Shown piece after piece: positions 1 to 11,338 of a stretch of DNA of 64,000 nt. Source of the stretch: Delphinus delphis (taxonomy: Eukaryota > Chordata > Mammalia > Artiodactyla > Delphinidae); NCBI RefSeq assembly GCF_949987515.2, contig NC_082703.1:6930680-6994679 (forward strand), given 5' to 3'. Both the position numbers and the translations under genes were made by a program. Numbering within the stretch: position 1 is the stretch's first letter; each line of letters starts with the position of its first letter. The notes beneath the pieces are model-generated. The model was not told where the DNA came from. It was given only the letters and a program-made list of their open reading frames with translations, and searched no databases.

Positions 1-465
1 AAAGCAATACTGTTGCAATTCACAAGAGATATGAAATCATGATTCTCACTGTTAGTCATAGTAAATAAAGACTTCCTCACTTTAAATTTTTTTATAGAAA
101 TGAGAAAGAGCTTGGATATTAGTTTTTGTTTACTTATCAAATTCCTAATTATGCACTTACTTTTACCTTCCTTAAATCATTTCTGTAATTTTTACTTAAT
201 AAATTCCATTTTACTCTAAAAAATAGCAACATATTAAAGGAAGAATATGCCATATACAAGGAGGTTTTATTCTAAGAATAAGTATGGAAGTTTATTTCAA
301 CATTAGGAAATTTATTAATTTTTTAATATGATACATATTACTACCTAAATATGTTAAAAGAGGAAAACAGATATGATCCCTTTATCAGGGTCTAAAACTG
401 CATTTTACAAAATTGAACATCCAGAACTGAAAATAGTAATTTAGAAAACTTTAGTATATTAAAGA
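1..465. other. AT-rich unassigned sequence
   Basis: Strongly AT-rich DNA with no open frame of note and no repeat I can name with confidence. It leads directly into the ancient L1M fragment and may be a more decayed part of it. Confidence 0.4.
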
Positions 466-469
466 TAGA

Positions 470-1950
470 AGAAAATTTCTTAACACAAAAAAGTATCAGA
501 AACCTATAGTAATCATCAGAGTAAACAGTAAGAGAGCTGCACGGGCTAAATCACGCCTCTCCAATACTATTGTCATTCAGTTATTATTGTTGAGGTTTAG
601 CTAAAGAAATACTACAAGAAAAGTAAATAAGAGATAAATATTGCAGAGTAAGAGCCAAAAAAGTTCATTATTGATTACAGTATTATTGTAAACCTAGAAA
701 ATCTAAGTTAATCAAAAAAGAATGTACTAGATGAGAGCTCAGTAAATTGGCTGTATAAGACAAAAATAAATAGTTTTCTTATGCGTTAAGAATAACCAAC
801 TGGAGTCAAAGAATGGGGAAAAAATCCTATTTGCAAATGTAACTAGTTGCTGGAAATTAACAAAAGCTTGAAATATGGAAGAACTATATAAAAACATTAT
901 GACATGCTATTGAATGAGCTAAGAAAGTAACTGAAAAAATGGGAAACATACCATATTCTTGCTGGAAATATTCGTTCTCACAAATGTGTCTTTTATCCCA
1001 GATTACCTATTAATTTATGGAATGCCATTCAAAATCTCAGTGGGATATTTTTGAAGTTTAAAAATTGATTCTAAAGTTCATCTTGAAGACTGTATACAGA
1101 AATAGTTCATAAATTTTGGAAAAGAGGAGAATAATGATGGTAGGGTTTGCTTTGTTGTCTATCAAATATACTACGAAATATTTTATTAGTACAGAAATTG
1201 ATAAATTAATCAAACTTAATTCTAGAAGGATTTTGATTTAAATACTATTATAAACTATAGGAAACAAGGAAACTCTTCTTTAAACTCAGTAAGTTCGCAG
1301 ATCTTTCTAAAGATTTTCTCAAAAATTACACTAAGGCTGGAAACCTTTAAAAAACTGACAGATTTGACCACACAGTAATTGTATACTTTTCCACATCGAA
1401 AGACATCATTAACACAGTTAATAGACCATCAACAAACTGGAAAAATATATTATGTGAGTTAGGCAAAGATTTAGCAATCACAATATATAAAGAACGCCTA
1501 CACATCAATAAGAAAAAGGTAAATAGCAGCAAAATGATGCTAATTGATGATTCACAGAAAAATACGAATTTCCCATAAATGTAAGCAAAGTTCTTCCACT
1601 TATGAAAAGAAATTCATATTAAATCTGTAAGATCCTACTTTTCACTTCTTAGAAACAATGGTAACATTTATGTTTTGAGAATGTACAGAAACATATGCTG
1701 TTGGCGAGGGTATAAATTGGTTGGTGTAACCATCTGTAAGGACAGCTTATCCATGTGTATCAAATTTAAAATGGGCATTCCCTTTGACCTAGCAATTACA
1801 CGTCTATATATTTATTCTATGGAAATAATCTCACAAGTTTGCAAAGATCTGTGTGCAATGTTAACTGATATATTATTTATAATAGCAAAGAATTTAAACT
1901 GACCTAAAGGTCTACCAGTTAGGGATTTGTTTTAATACATATGACTGATT
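470..1950 (+). mobile_element. Ancient LINE-1 (L1M-type) ORF2 3' half, decayed
   Basis: Follows the order of the 3' half of L1 ORF2 in sense orientation: the 'accatattcttgctgg' and 'atgccattcaaaatc' block near 950-1040, the 'caatgaacag' region near 1190, the 'cctacacatcaataagaaaaa' block near 1497, and the C-terminal 'cattatttataatagc aaag' block near 1875-1890. Many substitutions, indels and stop codons make it an old, inactive copy. Subfamily assignment (L1M) rests on its high divergence. Confidence 0.75.
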
Positions 1951-1954
1951 CAAA

Positions 1955-2650
1955 TCTTGATGAATTAATATCAAGGATGAGCTTGATATTTTCAGGCCCT
2001 TGATAAGGGCCTGAACTTAATATTTTCAGGGCTGAGGGTAGGAGTACAAATAGAGGGTGACGTAATTCAATATACAAAAGGTACAAATTAACCAAGTGAA
2101 CTGTTAAAATAAAAATATTCTACCCTTCCACCTTGATAAACATAACATCAAACATGGGTAAAACTGCAGTTTTATTTGGCTAAAGTTTGGCAAATAGCAA
2201 AGACGACCGAATTTAATTGTTATCATACATCTCTCCATGCTCTGTTGATGGGCCAGGGGTTTCTAAGTGAGTGATTAAAAAAAAGACATTCTTCATCATG
2301 ACAGCTATGTGTTTATTCCATAAAATTTATTTTTCTTGTCCTTATTTCACTGAAATCACTAATCATATTGTTATAATTGAGATTTTTCACACAGTTTATG
2401 CTGTATTGACAAGGCCAAAACAGAGAAACTTTCTGGAGTCCTTGTAGTTCTTATGTAGTCTTTTATTAATTTCAATTTGGAGAAATTGCTGGCTGAGGCA
2501 GTAGCAACTGGAATTGTTAATATCACAATTTAACATATGGTAAATTGTTAACAATGCTACTCAAAACAGTACAAAAGTATACATATACAATGTAATTAGG
2601 ATTAATGCCTAATACAAGAGCTAAAAGACAACTTTTTAGCAAAAAATTAC
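1955..2650. other. AT-rich unassigned sequence with a short palindrome
   Basis: No recognisable gene or repeat. It contains a perfect 11-bp inverted repeat at 1991-2015 (listed separately). It may be degraded L1 3' sequence, because it lies between two L1-like pieces in the same orientation. Confidence 0.35.
1991..2015. repeat. Perfect 11-bp inverted repeat, 3-nt spacer
   Basis: TTCAGGCCCTT at 1991-2001 is followed by GAT and its exact reverse complement AAGGGCCTGAA at 2005-2015. The flanks also carry a direct repeat, atattttcagg at 1986-1996 and 2020-2030. It could be a transposon footprint or chance. Confidence 0.85.
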
Positions 2651-2654
2651 ACCA

Positions 2655-2890
2655 TTTTTATCATACTACCTTCTTTTTTTCCAACTCTGAAGTATAATCA
2701 ACAAATAAAATTGTAAGATAATGTGTAGAATAGGATGATTTGATATACATTGTGAAAGGTTCATTCTGTTGAATTAATGAACACATCCATCACTTCACAT
2801 ATTCATCTCTTTTTTTTCTGAAAGAACTTTTAAAACAACTTCGTGTTTAAAAAAATAATAGAGATTCAGAAATGAACGTGAATTTTACCT
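2655..2890 (+). mobile_element. LINE-1 3'-UTR-like fragment, old
   Basis: The run 'gatttgatatacattgtgaaaggttca ... aacacatccatcacttcacat' resembles the common L1M 3' region (the 'acatccatcacctcacat' motif). Same strand as the L1M fragment at 470-1950, so both may belong to one decayed insertion. Confidence 0.55.
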
Positions 2891-2894
2891 GTCC

Positions 2895-4105
2895 TGTTCA
2901 AACATTGAAATGGGTCACATATGATAAATTATCCTCGGTTCAGAAAAACTTACAGAGTCTATCATTTTCATCAGAAACATGGCTATCACTTACATCTTGG
3001 TTTTCACCATTTTTAGAGCAATACTAGATTCATTCAGAAATGTGAAGAGTTGGTATCACGCTTTACCCTTTTCAGTTTAGATATATAAATGTAAAGTAAT
3101 ATAAATAATAATGTAAAACATTCCTCAACTGCTACAGGCAGCTCTTGTACATACCACAATACCTCATGAATACCTCTGGAACAATGATGGGTTAGAAAAT
3201 GAAGAGAATCAAGAAAATGTACACTTGGGCCTCTACTGGGAAACAGCAGTGCATTATGCAGGAACGTGGAGCATTCACGTCATTTGAGAGAAAGGATGGG
3301 GCTGGTTCCTTACTCCCTCCTCACTCCCTTACCCAGCCCTTCTGACTCTCAGATCATCTCTGTGATCTAAGATCTAAGGCTGTGTCAGTCCCTAATGTCA
3401 GTGGTGGCACAACCCACAAACCTTAGTGGCATCTGGACACAACGTCCTTGTATTTGGAAGGACAAGAGATGGAGAAAAAATTCCCTGGGGCCTGAACAGC
3501 GTTAGTCATGGGCGTGAATGTTTAGGGTAGTGAGTGGGTTATCCACCAGCTCTGAGGACTGGGTGCCGAGCTAATGCAACACAAGGAACATACCTCGGGC
3601 CACCTCTTTCTGACCTGAGGCATCTCCGTGGTTTCCTTGGCTGCGCAGAGCCTTCAAGAAACAGGTTAAGGCAGGAGAGTTAATGTCGCGACAAAGACCT
3701 GCAGTGGGTCACCCCTTGCTGCTGTCCTGATGACAGGGTGCATCCTTCATGTCGCCTCCTCCAAGCATTTGGCTTGGAACATGACGGAGCGCGGGGAGGG
3801 CTTGGAGATCCCCGAGGGTGGCAGGTGCTAGATATTAACATAGCAGCAACTTTTGTCAAGCAGAACATTCCCTCACGCTGCTGGTATCGAGCTCCCCAAG
3901 GCTGAGAAATAGGCAAAACTGGCTCACCGGCATCTTTACACTTCGCGGAACCTCTTAATGGCATCTCCCCCGCTGCTCTGCCCAGCAGCAGGCCGCCTCA
4001 CAGGCTGGCTTGCTCACTCTTTCTCTCCTCCCTTTGCCTTGCCTCCTGTCAGTTTCCTTCCTCCCAGCCTTCCAGGCAGTGAGTCATTTTTCTGGAGTTG
4101 TCATT
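2895..4105. other. Single-copy sequence, no gene seen
   Basis: GC content rises compared with the preceding 2.9 kb. No repeat, exon with splice sites or RNA gene is recognisable. Short open frames at 3680-3964 (minus) and 3958-4173 (plus) show no known domain and are treated as chance. Confidence 0.4.
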
Positions 4106-4109
4106 TACC

Positions 4110-4255
4110 ACTCCGCCTAACTGTTACAGTTCAGCGTGGCCGAACTAATGATGCTGCAATTAATAGTGATTAGGGTTATTGATAATAAAGAGACTTCATA
4201 AACTTGATTAAATGCACTCATTAATGAACATGTTGTGGGTGCCTGTGTGTGAGGG
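4110..4255. promoter_or_regulatory. Candidate regulatory block, ATTA-rich
   Basis: Single-copy stretch with closely spaced homeodomain cores: actaatga, gcaattaatag, gtgattag, cttgatta, cattaatga. This composition is typical of conserved non-coding enhancers, but conservation could not be tested here. Confidence 0.28.
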
Positions 4256-4297
4256 TGGGGTGGAATGAAAGGTGGGAAAAATGGGAAAAAGAATCTT

Positions 4298-4506
4298 TTT
4301 TTTTTTTTTTTTTGCGGTACACGGGCCTCTCACTGTTGTGGCCCCTCCCGTTGCGGAGCACAGGCTCCGGACGCGCAGGCCCAGCGGCCATGGCTCACGG
4401 GCCCAGCCGCTCCGCGGCATGTGGGATCTTCCCGGACCAAGGCACGAACCCACGTTCCCTGCATCAGGCAGGCGGACTCTCAACCACTGCGCCACCAGGG
4501 AAGCCC
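4298..4506 (-). mobile_element. CHR-type SINE (tRNA-Glu derived), full length
   Basis: Read on the minus strand it starts gggcttccctggtggcgcag, carries the tRNA-like B-box region near 4440-4460 and ends in a poly(A) tail (the T-run at 4296-4313). Flanked by a 15-bp target-site duplication, GGGAAAAAGAATCTT at 4283-4297 and GGGAAAAGGAATCTT at 4507-4521, with one mismatch. Such SINEs move by LINE-encoded machinery. Confidence 0.95.
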
Positions 4507-4524
4507 GGGAAAAGGAATCTTATG

Positions 4525-4750
4525 CCGTAGCTATCCTAGTGTGGATCTGAAGGTGGCTGAGCAGGAACATCGGGAGTCCCCGGGCGCTTAGACTTCGAGG
4601 AAATTGCAGCAAAATCCAGAGCACATCACTCATTTATATACGGTGTGAGTGGGGGTGGGACAAAGGCAAGGAGATGCTGAAATAGAGGAGCCCTAAGAGT
4701 CACCTGAAATGGTCCAAGCTTGAGATGTGCCTTGTCCTCACCTTTCCCGT
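4525..4750. other. Single-copy sequence, nothing recognised
   Basis: No repeat or gene seen between the SINE and the next candidate regulatory block. Confidence 0.35.
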
Positions 4751-4754
4751 GGGT

Positions 4755-4935
4755 GAACGGCTGAGGTTGTTATTAATTAACACAGCAAATCCCGCCCCCT
4801 CCCCCCGACCATTCCCCTGCCAGCTCATGCCTCTGCGCACGGGATTAAGGATGGCTGCAGCATCGCTGTGCTTTTGATCATCTCTCTGCTTGTTGGGGAT
4901 AAAAGCACCACTTTAATAGCATCCTTCTCTGCCTC
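4755..4935. promoter_or_regulatory. Candidate regulatory block
   Basis: Contains ttattaattaacacagcaaa, a C-rich run with cccgccccc, a gggattaagg (OTX/PITX-like GGATTA) motif and ataaaagcaccactttaatag. Single copy and not repeat-derived as far as I can tell. Enhancer role is inference from motif density. Confidence 0.28.
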
Positions 4936-4939
4936 TCTC

Positions 4940-6230
4940 TTTCGGTAAGAGTCTGGAATGCTGGAGAGACAGAGGACATGGTCCTCGTCCTCCATGCCAC
5001 ATCTAGAAACCGTGGGGAAACCTTACAGCTCATTTCCTTCAAAGGCTTAGAAAAATCTTATTAACTCTGACCTCCACTTAGGGCTATGACAATTCAGAGG
5101 GGAGAGCTTCAAAGCTGATCTTCGCTTATAGATTCCAGATGGTGCAAATAAACCTGAGTTTAAATAAACTGAAAGAGATTTTTTTTTAGAAAAAATAAGA
5201 GAACGAGCTTTTTATAAGAGGAACCCCAATACACATCCCAAACTCTCACTTACCTGAGAGTAATACACTGTGTACAATGTACTCCTGCCTCAGGTCAGGC
5301 TCCCAGGAATTTTGAGACAAGCAGGTCATTAACTAGGCTGTGGTTACTGATACTTCCAAGCAGTTATACTGAACTTCTCTTACATCAGTCAATGGTTTTT
5401 TTAGATGAATTGATGATATCCCCTCATTTAGCTTTAATTAGTCTGGGTTCATGAGTTTATGCTGTGTATCCTCAGACCATATTGTGACCCCACCTGGGAG
5501 AGGCCCCCCGAGCTGGGAAGGGTCTGCTTCCTGCGCTCCATGCAATGCCCTCTGTGGACTGAGGCTTCCCTGGTGGGGGGGAATTTAACATGTGGGGGGC
5601 ACACCGCTTGCTTCTGCAGCAGAGCCACAACTGAAATGAAATATTGGAGCCGTTGTGAAAGATTTACACGGCCATAGGGTAACAGCATCCACCAAGAAAG
5701 CCCTTGGTGTTGGGTGACTACACCTCGGGGGTACGAGAATTGACAATAATGAAAGGAATCCCTGGATCTCAGGCTTGGATGGTCCTTAAATTTCATCTCA
5801 TGTTGAATCCCTTTAGCAGCATCCTGGTCATATGGTTCCGACTAGTCACCATTCAGGGAAGCCTGTTTTATTTGAGGGCAACTCAGGCAGTTAGAAAGCT
5901 TTTCTTTAGGCTGGGATGAAATCACCGGGACCTAAAAGTTATGGTGCAGGATTGCTTTGTAGGCAAGACCAAGTGATAATGAGGTCTTTTTGGTACTTGA
6001 GCAACTCAACTTCCTGGGATGGCTATCAAAGTGAGCCCCGTGGAGTACTCCTCTGGTGGGGAGAAGACTCCCTGGGATTCTGGTGGTCCTAATTTTTTCA
6101 CTCAGTACTCATCTGTTGACCTTTATGCAAGGTGCACTGGAGGATAATTGGTTCTTGCCTTAGAGGAGCTCGGAAACATTGTAATGATTGGCAATATCAT
6201 ATTAGCTCATCATTAAACTGTAGAGCATTC
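4940..6230. other. Single-copy sequence, no gene seen
   Basis: Mixed composition. Part of 5790-5920 (catcctggtcatatggttccg ... ggcagttagaaagctttt) faintly resembles a dispersed mammalian repeat that I cannot name. No splice-site-bounded coding exon is visible; the 115-codon minus-strand frame at 5449-5796 has no recognisable domain. Confidence 0.35.
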
Positions 6231-6234
6231 AGAA

Positions 6235-6705
6235 AGAGAGAGAGAAATGCAATGTGTATCAATACCCTTAAGTCACATATACACTGTGACCAAGAAATTC
6301 CATATCTAGGAATTTAACCTTAGAAAATAATTTTAGGCCAAGATTAATGTGCAGGATGTTCACTGCAGCATTATTTATAATAGCCAAAAATCAGAAATAA
6401 CCTTAATGTCCAACTATAGGGGAACAGTTCGTTTATGGTTAAATTCATTCAATGAAATATTATGCAGTCACCAACAACCATTCTTTCAAATAATTCTCTA
6501 ATAAGGTCATGGGGAAATTCTCACAATGGGATCTTAAGTGAAAACAAACAAACACGATGTAAAACTGTATATTCAGCTTTGAATATCTATCTAACATCTG
6601 TCTATCATCCTATCTCTCTCTCTCTATATATCTATCATCTGTTTTTAACACTGGTGATCATTACCTTCTTTATACTTGTCTATATTTTCCAAAGTTTAGA
6701 ATGAA
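6235..6705 (+). mobile_element. Ancient LINE-1 (L1M-type) 3' end
   Basis: Sense-strand match to the end of L1 ORF2 and the 3' UTR: 'tgttcactgcagcattatttataatagcc' near 6358, 'aatgaaatattatgcagtcacc' near 6450, and a 3'-UTR region with 'ttctttatacttgtctatattttcc'. Diverged and frame-disrupted. Confidence 0.8.
6583..6645. repeat. Degenerate TATC/TC simple repeat
   Basis: Imperfect tatc and tctc units (tatctatctaacatctgtc, then tctctctctctatatatctatc) inside the 3' region of the L1M fragment. Confidence 0.75.
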
Positions 6706-6709
6706 TGCA

Positions 6710-7500
6710 AAACAACATGATTTTTTATCATCAGAAAAACTCAATCTACATATTTTTCTTTGTTTGCCTCTATGGTAGAAAGGAGAAGGCAGGACCCAGC
6801 TGGATGGGAAGGTTAGGGCATTTGCAATCCAACCAGGGGGTAAGACTGAAGATGGAAGACTGCCCAGTGTTTCTGGCTTCGTGGTGCTCTGCACTGAAGC
6901 CTGGAGGGGAAGCTGGATGTGGGGAGGGACCTTTCAGAAAGACTCTGTAAGGAGGTGATGAAGAAGCAGGAAAGGCAGCCAGCAGTTACAGGCTCTCACT
7001 GGCATTGCAGGTGCCGTCCTGGTGAGATGCAAGGCTTGAAGGGGGCCCATGAGGACGCTCAGACCAGGTGGGGGAAGCTTGTCACGTGGTTCTCTTTTCA
7101 ATATCCGTCCCTCACATCCTAGGGTTTGACTTCCCCTGCCTTGATTTGAATTTAACTGATATTCCAAGGAACGTACTCATTCCAGCTTGCATGGTGCATT
7201 TTATCACACTTTGCTCAGAAGGATCCCATCTTTCCTCCAAGGTGCGGGCCTGGCCTCACTTCCTCTGACCACCAACCCTCCTTTCTCTTCTGAGTGCCTG
7301 TAACACCCCTCATCTACACTCCTCACACGCTGCCTTCAGTTATCCGCTACCTTCATGCAAGCCCATCTGACAATCTCATTAACTAGATGTTCAGGCTTGG
7401 GAGAGCTGAAACTCTACCTGAATCCCTTTATGTCCCCACATGAGCCCACTCAACTAACGCAGTGTCAAAACTGGAAGGCTGTCTCAACATGATTCCGCCC
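6710..7500. other. Single-copy sequence, no gene seen
   Basis: No repeat or exon recognised. Overlapping short open frames occur on both strands between 6670 and 7268 and have no domain signature. Confidence 0.35.
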
Positions 7501-7504
7501 AGCT

Positions 7505-7578
7505 CTGTATTTTATAGGCTGTGAAACTGTGAGAGAGATTCGGTGACTGGTCCAAAGTCACCTAGTGATGGGTGAGAA
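7505..7578 (-). repeat. MIR SINE core fragment
   Basis: Matches the reverse complement of the MIR core: ttttataggctgtgaaactg ... ggtgactggtccaaagtcacc, corresponding to the usual tttacagatgaggaaactg and gacttgcccaaggtcac blocks. Ancient mammalian tRNA-derived SINE. Confidence 0.65.
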
Positions 7579-7579
7579 G

Positions 7580-7680
7580 CAATTCATTCATTTAACAAGT
7601 ATTTAGTGAACCTGTGTCTTCTGGCTTCAAGATCAGGATGCTCAGTAAATACTTCTTTGTTGTTGATTGAATGGATGACA
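7580..7680. repeat. L2 3'-end fragments, both orientations
   Basis: attcattcatttaacaagtatttagtgaa matches the reverse complement of the L2 3' end. The next 50 bases (gatgctcagtaaatacttc ... gattgaatggatga) match the L2/MIR 3' end in sense orientation. Small head-to-head remnants. Confidence 0.5.
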
Positions 7681-7739
7681 CACTGAGTCTATCTTTGAAG
7701 TAGAACCTCAGATTTGACTATGAGGGATGTTTTCAGCAC

Positions 7740-7925
7740 CAATTATTTGCCAGGCACCTTAGAGGCAACCAACCTTTCTTTATTCCTCCTATGGCATCTT
7801 TATTTTTATAGATGATAAGACAAAAACTGAAGAGGATAGACAACTTGAGCATGGCACACAGATAAAAGGTAGGGAACCTAGAATTCAAATCGAGGCTTGT
7901 TCCTGGGAGTTCAGGGCTGTTGCCT
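7740..7925 (-). repeat. MIR SINE
   Basis: Reverse-complement MIR: tatttgccaggcacc, then tatagatgataagacaaaaactgaag, gcatggcacacagataa, and the 3' gaattcaaatcgaggct block corresponding to the MIR 'gggttcgaatcc' tRNA-related part. Confidence 0.7.
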
Positions 7926-8184
7926 TGACCCCAACTCCCAGATTGGGGGTCGGATGTTGGGAATCATACAGGGCGACCCTGATTTCACGGTCAATACTAT
8001 TTGCTCTTCAGCCACCCAGTAAAGTTCTGACCAAAAATATCTGCCCCTTAGTGTCCTCTCATGAGCTGACCTTAAGATCATTTTCTTTTCACACAAGGAG
8101 ACCTGGCATTCGGTTCGAGATAGGAAATAGGTGAGGCCTGTTTTCCTCCGGTGGCTTTGCTCCTTTGCCATTGAGGTCTGCAGT

Positions 8185-8350
8185 CTAGAAAACAATTGCA
8201 GTCAGCCTGCACCAGGAGAGAGAAAGAGAAAATTCTATCATGTCAGAATAATGAGATCTGTGATTTCAGCACTTACTGGGTCAACACACAATGTGTTATC
8301 TGCAATGCTCTCCTCCTGGCATTTGGGGAAATTGCATTTATGCAGAGGAC
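8185..8350. promoter_or_regulatory. Candidate regulatory block
   Basis: Single-copy segment with agaataatgagatc, gtgatttcagc, cacacaatgtgttatctgc and gaaattgcatttatgcag (an octamer-like ATTTATGCA). Short open frames crossing it show no known protein domain. Conservation not testable here. Confidence 0.25.
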
Positions 8351-8354
8351 ACGG

Positions 8355-8890
8355 GGCACAGAAATGTGGGACTCCACTGATGCCACTCAGAGCTGACAGA
8401 TCGCAGCCCTCCTGCCAGAAATGGCCCCCGGTGGCCTCTAGGAGGACAGAGGTATGGTCTGGCCTGATAACAGTGGGGCCCTCCCAGCTCCTGAGGCCCT
8501 GCTACTCCAGTGGTAAGGGGACATCCCAGAATTTCCCGGGCGGTTAGTTGGTTGTTTGATTGGTTGGTTGAGAAGATAGACGTAAAGTGACCTCTTCGGG
8601 GTCCTGTGTGTGCAGAATGAGGTTTTCTTTCAACCCAAGATCTTCCAGAGCTCCTCTCCCCCAAGTCTTTCCCGTCACAGCAGATGTCTGACAACAGCCC
8701 TGGGCTTCTTTGGGTATAAGTTTCAATTTTTGCTGGGGACTTCCCTCCCTCTCCAATTCCTGCACACAGAGGCCCATGAGCACCCTAGGAATGTGGCTTG
8801 TTGCTCTGAAGCTGACTCAGAGGCAGGGAGTTTATCGCCCTTTCAGATGTGTTCCTGCATCCTTCCTCCTGTCTCGCCGCTCTCTTTATC
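8355..8890. other. Single-copy sequence, no gene seen
   Basis: Contains overlapping open frames on both strands (up to 138 codons starting at 8131) without recognisable domains. No repeat assigned. Confidence 0.35.
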
Positions 8891-8894
8891 TGCA

Positions 8895-8995
8895 GTGGCA
8901 GTGATGAAGTGATTGATTACCCTGCCTGAGACATCTGTGCGGTTTTATATTTAATCCTGCTCACAACAATAGGCAGATTGACGGGGAGGTACTTA
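8895..8995. promoter_or_regulatory. Candidate regulatory block with PBX/HOX-like site
   Basis: TGATTGATTA at 8910-8919 fits the PBX-HOX composite pattern. It is followed by atatttaatcctg and cacaacaatagg (SOX-like ACAAT). Motif reading only. Confidence 0.28.
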
Positions 8996-8998
8996 CAC

Positions 8999-9027
8999 GT
9001 GCCCCCCCCGCCCCACACACACACAAT
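8999..9027. repeat. C-run and CA simple repeat
   Basis: A run of eight C residues, gccccac, then (CA) units to 9026. Low-complexity sequence. Confidence 0.8.
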
Positions 9028-9119
9028 GGACCAAAGCAGGGAGTGATTCTCCCCTGGACATGACATTTCAAAGATTCCTCTCTGCTCGCAACCTGGGAAC
9101 CGTTTTCTCATCTGTTTCT

Positions 9120-9335
9120 GTGGCAGAGAGCTAGCAGTTTGTTAAATGGCCCTGACAGCACATCACACATTCCTCGGAAGCTGATCTATCTATGACAGTC
9201 ACATGAGGCCGTTGGACTGATGAATACCTTGCAAATATTTTTTTTGGAGCAGAACTCTTTTTCGAAATGAAATGAGAATCTTAAGCTGGAATTCCAATGT
9301 AACAAACAGATTAGAGTGAAGAACTAATTCCCTGG
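9120..9335. promoter_or_regulatory. Candidate regulatory block
   Basis: Non-repetitive DNA just upstream of the L1 insertion. Motifs include ccctgacagcaca and tatgacagtcac (TGACAG, MEIS/TGIF-like), ctgatgaatacc and gaactaattccc. Proposed as enhancer-like by composition only. Confidence 0.25.
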
Positions 9336-9391
9336 CCAAGCTAACAGTTTGCTGTTTGGTCAGGTTCATGTTAAGATTTGCAGTGATTCTC

Positions 9392-11084
9392 TGTTTGCAG
9401 ATAATCCTAAAGATGCCACCAGAAAACTACTAGAGCTCATCAATGAATTTGGTAAAGTTGCAGCATACAAAATCAATGCACAGCAATCTCTTGCATTCCT
9501 GTACACTAATAAGGAAAGATCAGAAAGAGAAATTAAGGAAATAATCCCATTCACCACTGCAACAAAAAGAATAAAATACCTTGGAATAAACCTACCTAGG
9601 GAGACAAAAGACCTGTACTCAGTGAACAGACACTGATGAAAGAAATCAAAGTTGACACAAATGGATGGAGAGATATACCATGTTCTTGTATTGGAAGAAT
9701 CAATATTGTGAAAATGACTATACTACTCAAAGCAATCTACAGATTCAATGCAATCACCATCAAATTACCAATGACATTTTCTATAGAACTAGAACAAAAA
9801 AATCTTAAAATTTGTATGGAGACACAAAAGACCCCGAATAGCCAAAGCAATCTTGAGGGAAAAAAATGGAGCTGGAGGAATGAGACTCCCCGACTTCAGG
9901 CTACACTACAAAGCTACAGTAATCAAGACAATATGGTACTGGCACAAAACCAGAAACATAGATCAATGGAACAGGATAAAAAGCCCAGAGATAAACCCAT
10001 GCACCACCTATGGTCAACTAATCTATGATAAAGGAGGCAAGGATATACAATGGAGAAAAGACAGTCTCCACAATAAGTGGTGCTGGGAAAACCGGACGGC
10101 TACATGTAAAAGAATGAAATTAGAACGCTCCCTAACACCATACACAAAAATAAACTCGAAATGGATTAAAGACTTAACTGTAAGACCAGACACTGTAAGA
10201 CTCTTAGAGGAAAACACAGGAAGAACACTCTCTGATATAAATCACAACAAAATCTTTTTTGACCCACTTCCTAGAGTAATGGAAATAAAAACAAAGATAA
10301 ACAAATGGGTCCTAATGAAACTTAAAAGCTTTTGCAAAGCAAAGGAAACTATAAACAAGACAAAAGGACAACCCTCAGAATGGGAGAAAATATTTGCAGA
10401 TGCATCAATGGACAAAGGATTAATCTCCAAAATATATAAACAGCTCATGCAGCTCAGTATTAAAAAAACAAATAACCCAATCAAAAAATGGGCAGAAGAC
10501 CTAAATAAACATTTCTCCAAAGAAGACATAGAGATGGCCAAGAGGCACATGAAAAGCTGCTCAAGATCACTAATTATTAGAGAAGTGCAAATCAAAACAT
10601 CATCTTACACCGGTTAGAATGAACATCATCAGGAAATCTACAAACAACAATGCTGGAGAGGGTGTGGAGAAAAGGGAACCCTCTTGCGCTGTTGGTGGGA
10701 ATGTAAATTGATACAGCCACTATGGAGAACAGTATGGAGGTTCCTTAAAAAACTAAAAATAGAATTACCATATGACCCAGCCGTCCCACTACTGGGCATA
10801 TACCCAGAGCAAACCATAATTCAAAAAGACACATGCACCCCAATGTTCATTGTAGCACTATTTACAATAGCCAGATCATGGAAGCAACCTAATATCCATT
10901 GACAGATGGATGGATAAAGAAGATGTGGTACACATATGCAATGGAATATTACTCAGCCATAAAAAGGAACAAAATTGGGTCATTTGTAGAGACGTGGATG
11001 AACCTAGAGACTGTCATACAAAGTGAAGTAAGTCAGAAAGAGAGAAACAAATATTGTATATTAATGCATATATGTGGAATCTAG
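9392..11084 (+). pseudogene. LINE-1 ORF2 C-terminal remnant, frame-disrupted
   Basis: Encodes the region after the reverse-transcriptase active site through the ORF2 C-terminus. The catalytic motif is broken: F-A-D runs straight into N-P-K-D, so the residues normally between are missing. The reading continues as frame 1 to a stop at 9636, frame 3 to about 9850, frame 1 again at 9853-10617, then 10684-10902, and ends in another frame at 11084. The longest open piece is 254 codons. The endonuclease and most of the RT domain are absent, so it cannot be active. Confidence 0.88.
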
Positions 11085-11336
11085 AAGAATGGTACAGATG
11101 AACTGGTTTGCAAGGCAGAAATAGAGACACAGATGTAGGGAACAAACTTATGGACACCAAGAGGGGAAAGTGGGGGGTGGTGGTGGTGGGATGAATTGGG
11201 AGACTGGGATTGACATATATACACTAATATGTATAAAATAGATAACTAATAAGATCCTGCTGTATAAAAAATTAAATTAAATTAAATTTAAAAAAGATCA
11301 TAATGGAATGTTGTTTTCTCAAGATAAAAAAAAAAA
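9392..11336 (+). mobile_element. 5'-truncated LINE-1 with target-site duplication and double poly(A)
   Basis: A ~1.95-kb L1 3' fragment flanked by a 19-bp direct repeat, AAGATTTGCAGTGATTCTC at 9373-9391 and AAGATTTTCAGTGATTCTC at 11337-11355 (one mismatch). It holds the C-terminal part of ORF2 and a 3' UTR. A first A-rich tail ends near 11295, then about 30 bases of unrelated sequence (11296-11325), then a second poly(A) at 11326-11338. This fits target-primed reverse transcription of a read-through transcript. It is younger than the L1M fragments nearby because its ORF2 is still readable with few disruptions. Confidence 0.93.
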
Positions 11337-11338
11337 AA
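11296..11338 (+). other. Candidate 3'-transduced segment and second poly(A)
   Basis: Thirty bases starting gatcataatggaatg lie between the normal L1 tail and a second A-run, all inside the target-site duplication. This is the signature of L1 3' transduction. An alternative is a later small insertion in the tail. Confidence 0.6.

Noticed and set aside
9853..10617. Intact protein-coding gene of 254 codons
   Set aside because: It is the C-terminal part of LINE-1 ORF2 with neighbouring frameshifts and a broken reverse-transcriptase motif.
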